In this document: positions 26,396-36,546 of the stretch, in pieces | Layout of the letters: every line of letters begins with the position of its first letter | Numbering within the stretch: the first letter of the stretch is position 1 | Assembly (NCBI RefSeq): GCF_001305295.1 | Contig: NZ_LJSI01000030.1 | Span: forward strand, 1 to 57,218 | Direction: 5' to 3' | DNA length: 57,218 nucleotides | DNA from: Neptunomonas antarctica | GTDB taxonomy: Bacteria; Pseudomonadota; Gammaproteobacteria; Pseudomonadales; Balneatricaceae | Notes under the pieces: model-generated | What the model saw: only the letters and a program-made list of their open reading frames with translations | Database searches by the model: none | Told to the model about the DNA's origin: nothing | Program-made: the position numbers and the translations under genes

Positions 26396-26873
26396 GCATT
26401 GCTACATTGGCCTGGGGAGCAACCTGGAAAGCCCTCGCCAGCAAGTCACTACAGCATTAGAAGAGCTTAAGCAGATACCAGGCTGCACTCTGCTTTCGTC
26501 TTCCAGCCTATATCGCTCAGATCCCGTCGGCCCCGCAGGACAGCCTGATTATGTTAATGCCGTAGCATTACTCGACACAGCGCTTACTCCGGAAGCTCTT
26601 CTGGATCAACTTCAAATACTCGAACAGCAGCATCGCCGTGTGCGACATACACACTGGGGCCCTCGAACACTGGATCTGGATATTATTATGTTTGGCGATC
26701 TGATCATTAATTCAGATCGACTGGCCGTCCCCCACCCTTTTGCCGGAGAACGGAATTTCGTACTCTGGCCGTTGTCGGAGATATCCCCCGGCTTAATTTT
26801 TCCCGATGGCCGATCAATAAATGATCTATTAGTCGCATGCCCGCTGGGCACACTGGAAAAGATCTCTGTATAA
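26376..26873 (+). CDS. folK: HPPK, 6-hydroxymethyl-7,8-dihydropterin pyrophosphokinase
   Basis: Transfers pyrophosphate from ATP to hydroxymethyldihydropterin in folate synthesis. The 165-residue protein carries YIGLGSNL at residue 10, YRSDPVGPAGQPDYVNAVA in the middle and the metal-binding signature GPRTLDLDI. It overlaps the end of pcnB by 20 bp, suggesting coupling, and precedes panB. The downstream enzyme, FolP, is encoded at 45.8-46.7 kb. Confidence 0.95.
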   Translation: MIRVTPKHCYIGLGSNLESPRQQVTTALEELKQIPGCTLLSSSSLYRSDPVGPAGQPDYVNAVALLDTALTPEALLDQLQILEQQHRRVRHTHWGPRTLDLDIIMFGDLIINSDRLAVPHPFAGERNFVLWPLSEISPGLIFPDGRSINDLLVACPLGTLEKISV

Positions 26874-26918
26874 TCACGCTCGAAAACAGAGCATCCCAAT
26901 TAATACATCGAGTTGCCT

Positions 26919-27713
26919 ATGAACAAAGTCACATTACATACATTATCCGCCTGCAAGAAGGCAGGTGAGAAGTTCACTGTCCTAACAGCCTATGATGCTT
27001 GCTTTGCTCACGTGGTTAGCGAAGCCGGGGTAGAAGTGATTCTGGTAGGTGATTCTCTTGGAATGGTTCTACAGGGACAGAACAGCACTCTGCCTGTCAC
27101 CATGAATGATATGACCTATCACACCGCCAGTGTGGCAAAGGGTAATATGGGCGCCATGATTATGGCTGACATGCCCTTTATGAGTTATGCCACACCTGAA
27201 AAAACCATGGAGAATGCCGCTCTGCTTATGCAGGCAGGTGCTCATATTGTGAAAATTGAAGGCAATGCCTGGTTGGCCGAGAGCGTCTCATTACTATTCG
27301 AACGCGGTATTCCCTGCTGCGTACATATGGGGCTAACACCTCAAGCAGTTAATACTTTAGGTGGCTACAAAGTACAAGGCCGTGATCGCGATAGTGCGAA
27401 GCAGATGATTGAAGATGCTGTACGTCTTGAGCAGGCAGGTGCCAGCATGTTGTTACTGGAATGCGTACCTTCACTACTCGCAGCGGAGATCACTCAGGCC
27501 GTTGATATCCCGGTTATCGGCATTGGCGCAGGCGTTGAAACTGATGCTCAGGTATTGGTACTGCACGACATGCTAGGCATAACACCGGGACGGCGTCCTA
27601 AATTTGTTAAAAATTTCATGGAAGAAGCGACGGATATTCATTCCGCTCTCCAAAATTATGTCATCGCGGTGAAGCAAGGTAGTTTCCCGGGACCAGAGCA
27701 CAGTTTCGAATAA
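26919..27713 (+). CDS. panB: 3-methyl-2-oxobutanoate hydroxymethyltransferase
   Basis: First committed step of pantothenate synthesis, using methylene-tetrahydrofolate. The product is 264 residues, the same length as E. coli PanB, when begun at ATG 26919; an in-frame TTG six bases upstream is ignored. Recognisable segments include [28 protein letters not shown] (metal-binding Asp) and LLLECVP with the catalytic Glu region. panC follows after three bases. Confidence 0.96.
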   Translation: MNKVTLHTLSACKKAGEKFTVLTAYDACFAHVVSEAGVEVILVGDSLGMVLQGQNSTLPVTMNDMTYHTASVAKGNMGAMIMADMPFMSYATPEKTMENAALLMQAGAHIVKIEGNAWLAESVSLLFERGIPCCVHMGLTPQAVNTLGGYKVQGRDRDSAKQMIEDAVRLEQAGASMLLLECVPSLLAAEITQAVDIPVIGIGAGVETDAQVLVLHDMLGITPGRRPKFVKNFMEEATDIHSALQNYVIAVKQGSFPGPEHSFE

Positions 27714-27716
27714 TTT

Positions 27717-28577
27717 ATGAAAACTATTCATACTCTAAGCGAACTCCGTCAAGCACTGACGGGGGAACGCGCACGTGGAAAAAAAATAGGTCTGGTTCCA
27801 ACAATGGGCAATCTGCATGATGGCCATATTGCACTGGTGCATCAGGCGAAAGCGAATACAGATATTATTGTTGCCACCATTTTCGTTAATCCGCTGCAAT
27901 TCAGTGCCAACGAAGATCTCAGCAAGTATCCTCGCACACTTCAGATGGATCAGGAAAAACTCACGGCTGCCGGTTGCCACTATCTATTCGCTCCGACCGA
28001 GTCCGAGGTCTACCCCAACGGCCGCGAAAAACAAACTATGGTTGAAGTGCCTGAAGTGTCTGATCTGTATTGCGGAGCCAGCCGTCCAGGACATTTTCAA
28101 GGCGTTGCTACCATCGTATGCAAACTATTTTGTATGGTACAACCCGATGTCGCCATTTTTGGAGAGAAAGATTTTCAGCAACTGTTTGTTATCCGCAAAA
28201 TGGCGAGCGATCTGAGTCTGCCGATTGAGATCCAAGGCTCTGCCATCGTCCGCAATGAACATGGTTTGGCCTTAAGCTCTCGCAATGGTTATCTGACACC
28301 ACAAGAGCTGGACGCGGCCACCGCTCTCAATGCCACTTTAAAGGATACTTTAAAAGCCATTGAACAAGGTAAGACTAACTTCGATGAGTTGTGTGAATCA
28401 GCACAACTACAATTGGAAAGCGCGGGCTTCAAACGTGATTACTTTGTCATTGTCCGACAGGACGACCTTTTACCAGCGAACGGCTCTGATAAGCAACTCG
28501 CTATCCTCGCCGCCGCTTATATGGGTGCCGCCCGGTTAATCGATAATCAAGTAATCAACCTAAAACCCCTCCTATAA
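27717..28577 (+). CDS. panC: pantothenate synthetase
   Basis: Condenses pantoate with beta-alanine using ATP. The 286-residue protein (E. coli 283) has the class I tRNA-synthetase-like ATP motifs: VPTMGNLHDGHIALV near residue 28 with the HxGH element, FVNPLQF near 61, GEKDFQQL near 149 and LALSSRNGYL near 183. It is the last gene of the pcnB-folK-panB-panC group. Confidence 0.96.
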   Translation: MKTIHTLSELRQALTGERARGKKIGLVPTMGNLHDGHIALVHQAKANTDIIVATIFVNPLQFSANEDLSKYPRTLQMDQEKLTAAGCHYLFAPTESEVYPNGREKQTMVEVPEVSDLYCGASRPGHFQGVATIVCKLFCMVQPDVAIFGEKDFQQLFVIRKMASDLSLPIEIQGSAIVRNEHGLALSSRNGYLTPQELDAATALNATLKDTLKAIEQGKTNFDELCESAQLQLESAGFKRDYFVIVRQDDLLPANGSDKQLAILAAAYMGAARLIDNQVINLKPLL

Positions 28578-28600
28578 ACAATCTCCCTTACTACTTTTTG

Positions 28601-28649
28601 TGCAGGCACCTTTTCTATATTTATTAGTTCAGGTGCTTGCAATAGCAAG
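28601..28649 (+). terminator. inverted repeat after panC with an overlapping alternative stem
   Basis: TGCAGGCACCT (28601) pairs with AGGTGCTTGCA (28631) with one G-U, loop 19 nt. The right arm also overlaps a second stem, CTTGC-AATA-GCAAG (28636-28649), so the two are mutually exclusive. No T-run follows; a terminator role is possible but weak. Confidence 0.35.
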
Positions 28650-28750
28650 TCTAGTTGCTCAAACTGAATGCTTTCCGCGTTGCGGTAAAATAGAAAAATA
28701 AACCACTAAGCATAACTCCTGCATAGCCATGCTTTCTGGCATCTGCAAGA

Positions 28751-28780
28751 TTCGGATCCTTTATTATATAAAGGACCGAA
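28751..28780 (+). promoter_or_regulatory. 30-bp near-perfect palindrome upstream of the thiolase gene
   Basis: TTCGG-A-TCCTTTAT and ATAAAGGA-CCGAA flank a short centre, with a single unpaired A, ending 27 bp before the ATG at 28808. AT-rich centre overlaps possible -10 sequences. It looks like a repressor operator or a leader hairpin; no T-run follows. Confidence 0.5.
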
Positions 28781-28807
28781 TAGAGTTTATTAACAAGAGG
28801 CTCAATC

Positions 28808-29989
28808 ATGCGTGAAGTCGTTATTGTCGCTGCCGGCCGTACTGCAGTTGGCACATTTAATGGTTCTTTAGCAGGCGTAAAAGCATCCGATTTAGGCGCT
28901 ACCGTACTTAAAGGATTGCTAGAACAGACTAAAATTGATCCGGCACAGATTGATGAAGTGATCCTTGGACAAGTGTTAGCCGCTGGCTGTGGCCAAAACC
29001 CTGCACGCCAAGCGCTCATTAATGCAGGCATTCCACAAGAGGCATCAGCCTTTACGCTCAATAAAGTATGCGGCTCTGGCCTGAAAGCGATTCAACTGGC
29101 TGCTCAAGCGATACGTTGTGGCGATGCTGATATGATCATTGCGGGTGGACAGGAAAACATGAGCCAATCGCCTCACGTCCTGCCAAATTCACGTAATGGC
29201 GTACGCATGGGTGACTGGAAAATGGTCGACACCATGATCACTGACGGCCTGTGGGATGCGTTCAACAATTACCACATGGGTATTACTACCGAAAACATTG
29301 TTGAAAAATACGGTTTTACGCGTGAAGAACAAGATGCTTTTGCCAGTGCTTCTCAGAACAAAGCAGAAGTAGCAGTCACGTCTGGGCGCTTCAAAGATGA
29401 AATCATTCCTGTCGTAATCCCGCAGCGCAAAGGCGATCCGGTTGTATTTGATACGGATGAACAACCACGCTTTGGCTGCACCCCTGAAGCATTAGCAAAA
29501 TTGCGTCCTGCCTTTAAAAAAGACGGCACCGTTACCGCAGGTAACAGCTCGACTCTTAACGATGGTGCTGCCGCTGTAATCTTGTGTTCAGCAGAGAAAG
29601 CCGCTGAGTTAGGCTTGCCCGTGCTAGCCCGCATCAAAGCTTACGCGTCTGCCGGTGTTGACCCTGCCATTATGGGTACGGGTCCAATCTGCGCTACACA
29701 GAAAGCATTGAAAAAAGCAGGCTGGACAGTCGACGATCTGGAACTGGTCGAAGCTAATGAAGCTTTTGCTGCTCAAGCGATGTCGGTCAACAAAGACCTC
29801 GGCTGGAACAGCAAAATCGTTAACGTCAACGGTGGTGCCATCGCTATGGGTCATCCAATCGGCGCATCCGGTTGCCGCATTTTTGTATCGCTGATTCATG
29901 AAATGATCAAACGCGATGCGAAAAAAGGCCTGGCAACACTGTGCATTGGTGGTGGTATGGGTACGGCTCTGGCGATTGAACGCGATTAA
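28808..29989 (+). CDS. acetyl-CoA acetyltransferase (thiolase II)
   Basis: Condenses two acetyl-CoA to acetoacetyl-CoA or runs in reverse in fatty-acid breakdown. The 393-residue protein shows the acyl-enzyme Cys C88 in [11 protein letters not shown]349 in GHPIGASGC and C379 in CIGGGMGTA, the full thiolase triad. Length fits AtoB/PhaA enzymes. It is flanked by its own palindrome and a strong terminator, so it is probably a single-gene unit; absence of phaB/phaC or ato neighbours leaves the pathway open. Confidence 0.93.
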   Translation: MREVVIVAAGRTAVGTFNGSLAGVKASDLGATVLKGLLEQTKIDPAQIDEVILGQVLAAGCGQNPARQALINAGIPQEASAFTLNKVCGSGLKAIQLAAQAIRCGDADMIIAGGQENMSQSPHVLPNSRNGVRMGDWKMVDTMITDGLWDAFNNYHMGITTENIVEKYGFTREEQDAFASASQNKAEVAVTSGRFKDEIIPVVIPQRKGDPVVFDTDEQPRFGCTPEALAKLRPAFKKDGTVTAGNSSTLNDGAAAVILCSAEKAAELGLPVLARIKAYASAGVDPAIMGTGPICATQKALKKAGWTVDDLELVEANEAFAAQAMSVNKDLGWNSKIVNVNGGAIAMGHPIGASGCRIFVSLIHEMIKRDAKKGLATLCIGGGMGTALAIERD

Positions 29990-30007
29990 TTATTAGCCTT
30001 CGCGCAT

Positions 30008-30039
30008 AAAAAAACCGCAGCTTGTCTGCGGTTTTTTTT
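30008..30039. terminator. intrinsic terminator after the thiolase gene
   Basis: A-run plus CCGCAG, loop CTTGT, then CTGCGG with eight T. Classic symmetrical terminator, usable on both strands between two convergent genes. Confidence 0.92.
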
Positions 30040-30094
30040 GTTTAACATTCAGCGCTTCAAAAGCAGTGTGATGTAAGCGTTTTTTATTGGCTAT

Positions 30095-30931
30095 TTATAC
30101 CTGTGATACAGCGCCTTTACCCACGCCTTCATAAGCACGCACCATGACGTCATCCAACGGTCTTATCTGCTTTATACGTGCAGCCAGATGACGGGCTATC
30201 TGCTCAACCGTACTTTCTGTATCTATATCGGAGCAATACTCGGTAGGCAGAGTCAGCGAGAACTCTCCTTGCGGAGCCCGATACTCATAAGTATTCATTC
30301 CTTCAGCACTCTCTTTACGATGTGCAGAGGTACCAATATAAATATCATGCCAGCGCGCCGCCCACTCTTGTTCGAGTTTGTGATTTCGCTCATTATTCAG
30401 AAAAATCTCAATGCGTGAACGATGCCCATGTGCAATACGCTGGCAGTTACCGTCATGCTGCTGCAGACCGTGGCTATAATGATAAAAAGCACCATCAATA
30501 ACTTCAGGAACAAAGCGTAAATTCAGCCCTCTGACTTCCTGGGGGAATAACGCTATCAATTGAGCCCGACACCATTCAGCCATCGCCTCTGGAGTAATTT
30601 CTTCCACATCAACAGCGACAATGGCTTTACTGGGTGACTGGCAATGGAAGGACTTACCGTTAGGGTAGAGCCAATCAACACGGGTCTGACCCAGTGCATG
30701 CTCAATTTTAATATCGTTCATTTTAGTGGGGACTAACAATGCATGATCAATCGTGCTGTCCATCCACTCTCGTGTCAGCTTTTTCACTACGCCAAAGTCA
30801 CAGACCATCCCTTGCTCATTAAGCGCTCCATCCAGTTCAAGCTGAAGCAGCCAGGACTCCCCCATTAACCCCCGGGAAGAGTGCAAATAAGAAAAATCTA
30901 CGTTGGTCAGATTATTTACAAAAAGCTTCAC
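30095..30931 (-). CDS. two-domain 6-carboxytetrahydropterin synthase-like (QueD/PTPS family) protein
   Basis: A 278-residue protein that looks like two tandem T-fold (QueD-type) units. The second half has the family zinc-site pattern (YSHGL with H154, C163, and HGH at 168-170). The first half aligns with the same fold (NNLTNVDFSYLH, later GMVCDFGVVKKL and DHALLVP) but the zinc HGH position reads MGESW. A canonical QueD is about 120 residues. The catalysed reaction is not certain; a pterin or queuosine-related role is inferred from the family. It is divergent from rsuA. Confidence 0.78.
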   Translation of the reverse strand: MKLFVNNLTNVDFSYLHSSRGLMGESWLLQLELDGALNEQGMVCDFGVVKKLTREWMDSTIDHALLVPTKMNDIKIEHALGQTRVDWLYPNGKSFHCQSPSKAIVAVDVEEITPEAMAEWCRAQLIALFPQEVRGLNLRFVPEVIDGAFYHYSHGLQQHDGNCQRIAHGHRSRIEIFLNNERNHKLEQEWAARWHDIYIGTSAHRKESAEGMNTYEYRAPQGEFSLTLPTEYCSDIDTESTVEQIARHLAARIKQIRPLDDVMVRAYEGVGKGAVSQV

Positions 30932-31096
30932 TTTTATACACCCTCATTTTAAGCATTCCATTCTAACGCAAGGCGGCATTCAGATGCATTCAAATCATCA
31001 CCCCTTAATGATTTTTCAGGTGAACTTATAAATTTGGTTCTGACGCAGGCCTCTGCACGTTATACTAAGTTTTTGCACTCAATAAAGTTGCCTAAC

Positions 31097-31795
31097 ATGC
31101 GTCTCGATAAGTACCTGTCTCAGTCTACCGGCCTCTCCAGAAAAGATATTAAACGTCTTATACACAAAGACCTTGCTACTGTTAACGGGATGGTCACGCG
31201 CGACTCGTCTCTACAGGTTAGTGAAGACGACAACGTTACCTTTCAGGAAATGGTCGTTGATGCGCCACGCCCGCGTTATTTCATGATGAATAAGCCTTAT
31301 GGGTACGTGTGCTCCAGCGAAGATCCTACTAATGCCACCGTCATGGGCCTGTTAATTGACGAACCCAGACCTACCGACCTGCATCTCGCTGGCCGGCTTG
31401 ATTTGGATACGACTGGCTTACTGCTGATTACCGATGATGGTCAATGGTCTCACCGGCTGACATCGCCGAAACATAAGCAGGGTAAACGTTATCTTGTGGA
31501 AACTGCAGATCCGATCGAAGCATCGACAGTAGAACTGTTTGCTCAAGGCGTTCAATTGATCAATGAAAAACAGCTGACTAAGCCTGCTACACTTGAAATT
31601 CTCGGCTCACATCAAGCCTACCTGACATTAATGGAAGGCCGTTATCATCAGGTCAAACGTATGTTTGCATCCGTTGGCAATAAGGTCACGAAGTTACACC
31701 GTGATCGCATTAGCCATATTGATCTGGATGAATCATTAGCCCCTGGAGAATATCGGGAACTCACCCACGAAGAAATTAACATCAGCGCACAATGA
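31097..31795 (+). CDS. rsuA: 16S rRNA pseudouridine-516 synthase
   Basis: Isomerises U516 in the small-subunit rRNA. From ATG 31097 the protein has 232 residues (E. coli 231) and starts MRLDKYLSQSTGLSRKDIK, an S4 domain. The catalytic Asp is D102 in AGRLDLDTTGLLL. The frame is open a further 21 codons upstream but those residues are not part of the family. The stop overlaps rsmC as ATGA, so two 16S rRNA modification enzymes are coupled. Confidence 0.93.
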   Translation: MRLDKYLSQSTGLSRKDIKRLIHKDLATVNGMVTRDSSLQVSEDDNVTFQEMVVDAPRPRYFMMNKPYGYVCSSEDPTNATVMGLLIDEPRPTDLHLAGRLDLDTTGLLLITDDGQWSHRLTSPKHKQGKRYLVETADPIEASTVELFAQGVQLINEKQLTKPATLEILGSHQAYLTLMEGRYHQVKRMFASVGNKVTKLHRDRISHIDLDESLAPGEYRELTHEEINISAQ

Positions 31796-32838
31796 GTACA
31801 GATAAAGCCTTTGATCTGCTGCATTACGAATTTAAACAGGCATCTGCTCCTGCGCTTTGGATCGTCGACGAGAATATTGCTGCCGACACCATACCTACAG
31901 CCGTTCCTCTGATTTGTGCTATCGCTAACCGCCTTGATGTTGCAGAAAACCTGCAGCACAAAGGCTGGGATTGCTGCTTTGATGATTACCTGCTTGAAGC
32001 GATACCTGAGCATCATTTTCAGTCGATCTTTTTACGCATTCCTAAAGAGAAAGCTCAGGCACATTACATCATTAATCAGGCGCAGCGATTGCTTGTAGCC
32101 GGTGGTTCGCTATACCTCACAGGCCTTAAACAGGAAGGTATAAAAGGCTTTATTGAACGCGCAGCTACACTGGCAAAAAAACCGGCACAAACATGGAAGG
32201 CCGATAAGCAGACCTGGGCAGGTAAAATAACCTTTACGGGCATATCAGAGTCACTACTGGATGATAAAGCTTATCGTGACCTTCGCCAGTCTCCTCAAGA
32301 TGAGCATTTCAGTTTTTGGAGTAAACCAGGAATTTTTGGCTGGGATAAAATTGACAGAGGCAGCGAGCTACTTATTCAACATCTAAAAGAACTGGTGAAG
32401 AATCACGGAGCGATAAACTCTGTGCTGGACATTGGCTGCGGGTATGGCTATTTAAGCGTCCATACAGCCCGCCTACTCAACGCCAGAATAACAGCAACCG
32501 ATAATAATGCGGCAGCTATTACTGCCTGCCAGGCCAATCTGGATCATCATCAGATTGACGGGGAAGTCAGCGCGGACAACTGCGCTCAAAAGATTACGCC
32601 TCGCTTCCCTCTGGTAGTCTGCAACCCACCCTTCCATAGCGGTTTTGGTGTTGAAAATGATCTGACCGATCGCTTTCTCGCCAGTGCAGCGCAACATTTG
32701 AACAGAGACGGTGTGGCTATATTTGTGACTAACCTGCATATCCCGCTAGAGCGTAAAGCCAGCCGTTACTTTAGTCTCTGTGATACGCCGGTGGTAACTG
32801 ACCACTTTAAACTGGTAAGGCTATCGCAACCGAAATAA
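31792..32838 (+). CDS. rsmC: 16S rRNA guanine-1207 N2-methyltransferase
   Basis: SAM-dependent methyltransferase acting on G1207 of 16S rRNA. The 348-residue protein (E. coli 343) has a degenerate N-terminal methyltransferase-like domain and a catalytic C-terminal one with LDIGCGYGYLS (SAM loop) and NPPF at 278-281. It overlaps rsuA by four bases and converges on nnrS with no clear terminator. A closely related RlmG cannot be fully excluded, but length favours RsmC. Confidence 0.87.
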   Translation: MSTDKAFDLLHYEFKQASAPALWIVDENIAADTIPTAVPLICAIANRLDVAENLQHKGWDCCFDDYLLEAIPEHHFQSIFLRIPKEKAQAHYIINQAQRLLVAGGSLYLTGLKQEGIKGFIERAATLAKKPAQTWKADKQTWAGKITFTGISESLLDDKAYRDLRQSPQDEHFSFWSKPGIFGWDKIDRGSELLIQHLKELVKNHGAINSVLDIGCGYGYLSVHTARLLNARITATDNNAAAITACQANLDHHQIDGEVSADNCAQKITPRFPLVVCNPPFHSGFGVENDLTDRFLASAAQHLNRDGVAIFVTNLHIPLERKASRYFSLCDTPVVTDHFKLVRLSQPK

Positions 32839-32870
32839 CACCTCAGCAGCACCTAATAAGTATTAAACCC

Positions 32871-34088
32871 TTAGCCTGGATTTTTCCAACTAGGGGCCGC
32901 TGAAATCAGAATAGGAACGTAGCGAATACAAAAGAGCGTTAACGCTACCAGCCATACAACAGCGGCGCTGACAATAAAATGGTTGTACCCCACGCCTTCA
33001 ACCAGAGATGCAGCTGAACGCAACCCCGCCGTGATGCTAATCAGCACAAAAACAATAATCATCATTTTCCCGGCAATCAACGCGCGTTGCGTGTGGCCTA
33101 ATGCTGCACGCGAGGCGACACCAAGAATCATACCGGCCATCGCACCAATGCCTATCGCATGCAAGCCGGCGCTGACATTGATCAGCTCAAATGCAGACAA
33201 TCCAAGCAAGAAGAGCCCGCCACCTAACCATAAAAAACTAAGATGTAATATCCACAATAGCGGCTCACTGAGGATTCGCACCCCCTGCCACCGACCTATT
33301 CTTATCCATTGCGTGATTCCAGCCAGACACAACAAGCCACCGGTAATAGGATTAACGGGAGTGATGATCCAGCTCAACGCCGCTAACAGCAACACCACAC
33401 TAACCGCCACATCTATGCGATTAAATAATGTCGGTAACGGTTTATCCGAGTCAGGATGTTTTTGTATTAAATAATTACGCGTAAAGGACGGCGTGATGCG
33501 TCCGCCAATCAATGCAATCATCAAGCAAATTTGCATGACAACGCCCCTCAGCGCCATCTGGCTATACTCGATTCCATATTTCATACCCACATGAAATAGC
33601 AAATTGAACAGCGTAAAAAGTCCGAGCATGATAACGATCTTATAGTTGCGCTTATTGCCACCCATGACCACTTCACGGCCGATTAAACTCATCAGCAGCA
33701 AACCATATAGCAGATCAATACACGCGACTAACACATAAGGCAATGCGGCCGAACTAAGCATAACAACTCTGCCGGCAATCCAGCACAACACCAACAACGC
33801 CAGTGGCGTACCGCTGACGGGAAGCCGATTGGTCCACTTTGAAACCGCGGCCAACAGAAAACCTCCTATGGCAGAACCTACAAAGCCAAACAACATTTCG
33901 TGTGCATGCCATTGCGCTAACGGAACGGCTATTGAATCCGCCTGCCAATAACCTTTTAGTATCGCTAACCACAGTGTTATCAAGACAACACCTGCAACGC
34001 CTGTGCATAAAAACAGAGGCCTGAAGCCATTACTCAGCAGCGTTTCCCACCGAGACGCGGGGTATTTCTCAAACATCAGGATCGCCAT
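32871..34088 (-). CDS. nnrS: NnrS family membrane protein
   Basis: Polytopic heme- and copper-containing membrane protein associated with nitric oxide metabolism and resistance in other proteobacteria. The 405-residue sequence has about 12 membrane helices and the NnrS N-terminal pattern (NGFRPLFLC, then QWHAHEMLFGFVGSAIGGFLL, whose histidines are candidate metal ligands). The ATG at 34088 has AGAGG seven bases upstream. No denitrification genes or recognisable NsrR/FNR/Dnr site were seen in the upstream 100 bp. Confidence 0.87.
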   Translation of the reverse strand: MAILMFEKYPASRWETLLSNGFRPLFLCTGVAGVVLITLWLAILKGYWQADSIAVPLAQWHAHEMLFGFVGSAIGGFLLAAVSKWTNRLPVSGTPLALLVLCWIAGRVVMLSSAALPYVLVACIDLLYGLLLMSLIGREVVMGGNKRNYKIVIMLGLFTLFNLLFHVGMKYGIEYSQMALRGVVMQICLMIALIGGRITPSFTRNYLIQKHPDSDKPLPTLFNRIDVAVSVVLLLAALSWIITPVNPITGGLLCLAGITQWIRIGRWQGVRILSEPLLWILHLSFLWLGGGLFLLGLSAFELINVSAGLHAIGIGAMAGMILGVASRAALGHTQRALIAGKMMIIVFVLISITAGLRSAASLVEGVGYNHFIVSAAVVWLVALTLFCIRYVPILISAAPSWKNPG

Positions 34089-34188
34089 TTCAAAACCTCT
34101 ATATCTGTTAACAACAGCCTTAATATGTAATTATTATACATGTTTGTTAGTAGCCCAGATATAACTCATTAGAGGTAATGACAGACAT

Positions 34189-34215
34189 AAAAAAACCCTC
34201 ACAAGGAGGGTTTTT
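34189..34215 (-). terminator. intrinsic terminator after pnp
   Basis: AAAAACCCTC and GAGGGTTTTT with an ACAAG loop; on the minus strand it follows pnp and ends in a T-run. It isolates nnrS from the pnp transcript. Confidence 0.92.
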
Positions 34216-34233
34216 CTGATAAATCAGAAAGCC

Positions 34234-36339
34234 TTAGCCTTCTACAGATTCATCCTGAACCAAATCTTTCATAGAAAGCTTGATACGACCACGCATGTCT
34301 ACTTCCAACACTTTAACTTTAATGATGTCGTCCATCTTCACATAATCGGTTACTTTCTCAACGCGCTTGTTATCAATCTGGGAAATGTGTACCAGACCAT
34401 CTTTACCCGGCAGAATATTTACAAATGCACCGAACTCTTCAAGACGCACAACTTTACCTTCGTAGATTTTGCCTACTTCAGCTTCAGCTGTGATTTCGAT
34501 GATTTTATCCGTAGCCGCTTTTGCTGCTGCTTTATCAGCCGCATAGATACGAACCGTACCGTCATCTTCGATATCGATCATCGCGCCAGTTTCTTCGGTC
34601 AGAGCACGAATAGTCGCGCCGCCTTTACCGATAACGTCACGAATTTTCTCAGGGTTGATTTTCAACTGAGTCATCGCTGGAGCATTATCTGGTAATTCCG
34701 GACGAGAATAACCAATCACTTTCGCCATCTCTTTCAAGATATAAGTACGTGCGTGAAGCGCTTGCTCCAAGGCCGTTTCCATAATCTCTTCAGTGATACC
34801 AGTGATTTTGATATCCATTTGCAGGGCAGTAATACCTTGCTCAGTACCGGCTACTTTAAAGTCCATATCACCGAGGTGATCTTCATCACCCAGAATATCA
34901 GTCAGGATAGCGAATTTATCGCCTTCTTTAACCAGACCCATCGCAATACCAGCAACAGGAGCTTTCAAAGGAACACCTGCATCCATCATTGCCAGTGACG
35001 CACCACAAACAGACGCCATTGAACTTGAACCGTTAGATTCAGTAATTTCTGATACGATACGAATTGTATATGGGAAATCTTCCTGCGATGGCAGCATTGC
35101 CGCAACACCACGACGCGCCAGACGGCCATGACCAATCTCACGACGGCCTGTAGAACCGATACGGCCAGCTTCACCTACTGAATAAGGAGGGAAGTTATAG
35201 TGCAGCATGAACGGGTCTTTACGTTCGCCTTCCAGTGCATCAATAAACTGCTGATCGCGTGATGTACCTAAAGTACATGTCACGATAGACTGAGTTTCAC
35301 CACGGGTGAACAATGAAGAGCCATGAGCGCCTTTCAGAATATCAATTTCTACACTGATAGGACGAACCGTTTTAGTATCACGGCCATCAATACGTGGCTC
35401 ACCATTAACAATACGCTGACGAACAATGGTTTTCTCAACAGAGCTAACAACACCAGACACTTCTTTCTCAGAAGGCTGACCTGCTTCAGAACCAGCTAAT
35501 TCGGCAACTGCTTTAGTACGCAGATCAGCTAGTGCATCCTGACGCTGCATTTTATCAGCAACCTGATAAGCATCAGCAATACCCTGGCCAACGAGTGTAT
35601 TAACCTGGCCAATCAGCGCTTCGTTTTTCACGGCTGGCTGCCAAACCCAAGCAGGCTTGCCCGCTTCGGCTTTCAGTTCATTGATCGCACCGATAACAAC
35701 CTGCATCTCAGTGTGAGCAAACAATACTGCACCCAACATCTCATCTTCAGTCAGTTCTTTTGCTTCTGATTCAACCATCAGAACAGCGTCAGACGTACCG
35801 GCAACAACCATGTTTAATTCAGAAGATTCTAACTGCTCATAGGTCGGGTTCAGGATATAACCTGTTTCTTCTGTAAAACCAACGCGCGCGCCGCCAATCG
35901 GACCTACAAAAGGAATACCTGAGATAGACAATGCAGCAGAGGTACCGATCATTGCGGCAATGTCAGGATCGTTTAGTTTATCTGCAGACATGACCGTACA
36001 GATAACCTGTACTTCATTCATGTAGCCCTTAGGGAACAGCGGACGAATAGGACGGTCAATCAAACGCGATGTTAGTGTTTCTTTTTCTGATGGACGTGCT
36101 TCACGCTTGAAAAATCCACCCGGGATTTTACCGACAGCGTAAGTTTTTTCGATGTAATGAACAGACAGTGGGAAGAAATCTTGCCCACTGCGTGCTTCAG
36201 TAGCGCCTACGACAGTACACAGAACCTGTATATCACCAATAGTAACCATAACCGCGCCAGTCGCCTGACGAGCAATGCGCCCTGTTTCTAAAGTAACCTG
36301 CTGGCCACCAAATTCAAAAGTCTTTGTAATCGCTTGCAC
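34234..36339 (-). CDS. pnp: polynucleotide phosphorylase
   Basis: 3'-5' phosphorolytic exoribonuclease of the RNA degradosome. The 701-residue protein (E. coli 711) has two RNase PH domains joined by a helical domain, then a KH domain ([19 protein letters not shown]) and an S1 domain ([20 protein letters not shown]). The FTRGETQS and [18 protein letters not shown] segments mark the active second RNase PH core. It lies last in the rimP-nusA operon and is preceded by a hairpin leader that resembles the E. coli autoregulatory region. Confidence 0.97.
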   Translation of the reverse strand: MQAITKTFEFGGQQVTLETGRIARQATGAVMVTIGDIQVLCTVVGATEARSGQDFFPLSVHYIEKTYAVGKIPGGFFKREARPSEKETLTSRLIDRPIRPLFPKGYMNEVQVICTVMSADKLNDPDIAAMIGTSAALSISGIPFVGPIGGARVGFTEETGYILNPTYEQLESSELNMVVAGTSDAVLMVESEAKELTEDEMLGAVLFAHTEMQVVIGAINELKAEAGKPAWVWQPAVKNEALIGQVNTLVGQGIADAYQVADKMQRQDALADLRTKAVAELAGSEAGQPSEKEVSGVVSSVEKTIVRQRIVNGEPRIDGRDTKTVRPISVEIDILKGAHGSSLFTRGETQSIVTCTLGTSRDQQFIDALEGERKDPFMLHYNFPPYSVGEAGRIGSTGRREIGHGRLARRGVAAMLPSQEDFPYTIRIVSEITESNGSSSMASVCGASLAMMDAGVPLKAPVAGIAMGLVKEGDKFAILTDILGDEDHLGDMDFKVAGTEQGITALQMDIKITGITEEIMETALEQALHARTYILKEMAKVIGYSRPELPDNAPAMTQLKINPEKIRDVIGKGGATIRALTEETGAMIDIEDDGTVRIYAADKAAAKAATDKIIEITAEAEVGKIYEGKVVRLEEFGAFVNILPGKDGLVHISQIDNKRVEKVTDYVKMDDIIKVKVLEVDMRGRIKLSMKDLVQDESVEG

Positions 36340-36411
36340 GAATATTACCTCTCGTTAAATAAACAAATGCCTGTCCGAGAGAAATAGATTTTCACACCAT
36401 CTTAAACGCCA

Positions 36412-36464
36412 GTACTCATTTGCGCTCGGTTTTATCGATACGAGAACTGAGTACAAATGAGTAC
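36412..36464 (-). promoter_or_regulatory. pnp leader hairpin (possible RNase III autoregulatory stem)
   Basis: GTACTCATTTG (36412-36422) pairs perfectly with CAAATGAGTAC (36454-36464); within the 31-nt interval CTCG and CGAG pair again. It sits between the rpsO terminator and pnp, the place where E. coli has the RNase III-cleaved stem used for PNPase autoregulation. Function here is inferred. Confidence 0.6.
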
Positions 36465-36509
36465 AGGCTGGTTGAAAATTTTCTCTATGAAACAGGCCAA
36501 ATAAAATCA

Positions 36510-36530
36510 GGGCCATACATTGTATGGCCC
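36510..36530 (-). terminator. terminator after rpsO
   Basis: GGGCCATAC / GTATGGCCC stem with a 3-nt loop, followed on the minus strand by a broken T-rich tract (TGATTTTATTTG). Likely partial, allowing some read-through into pnp. Confidence 0.75.
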
Positions 36531-36546
36531 CTTTTAGTACCTAAGC

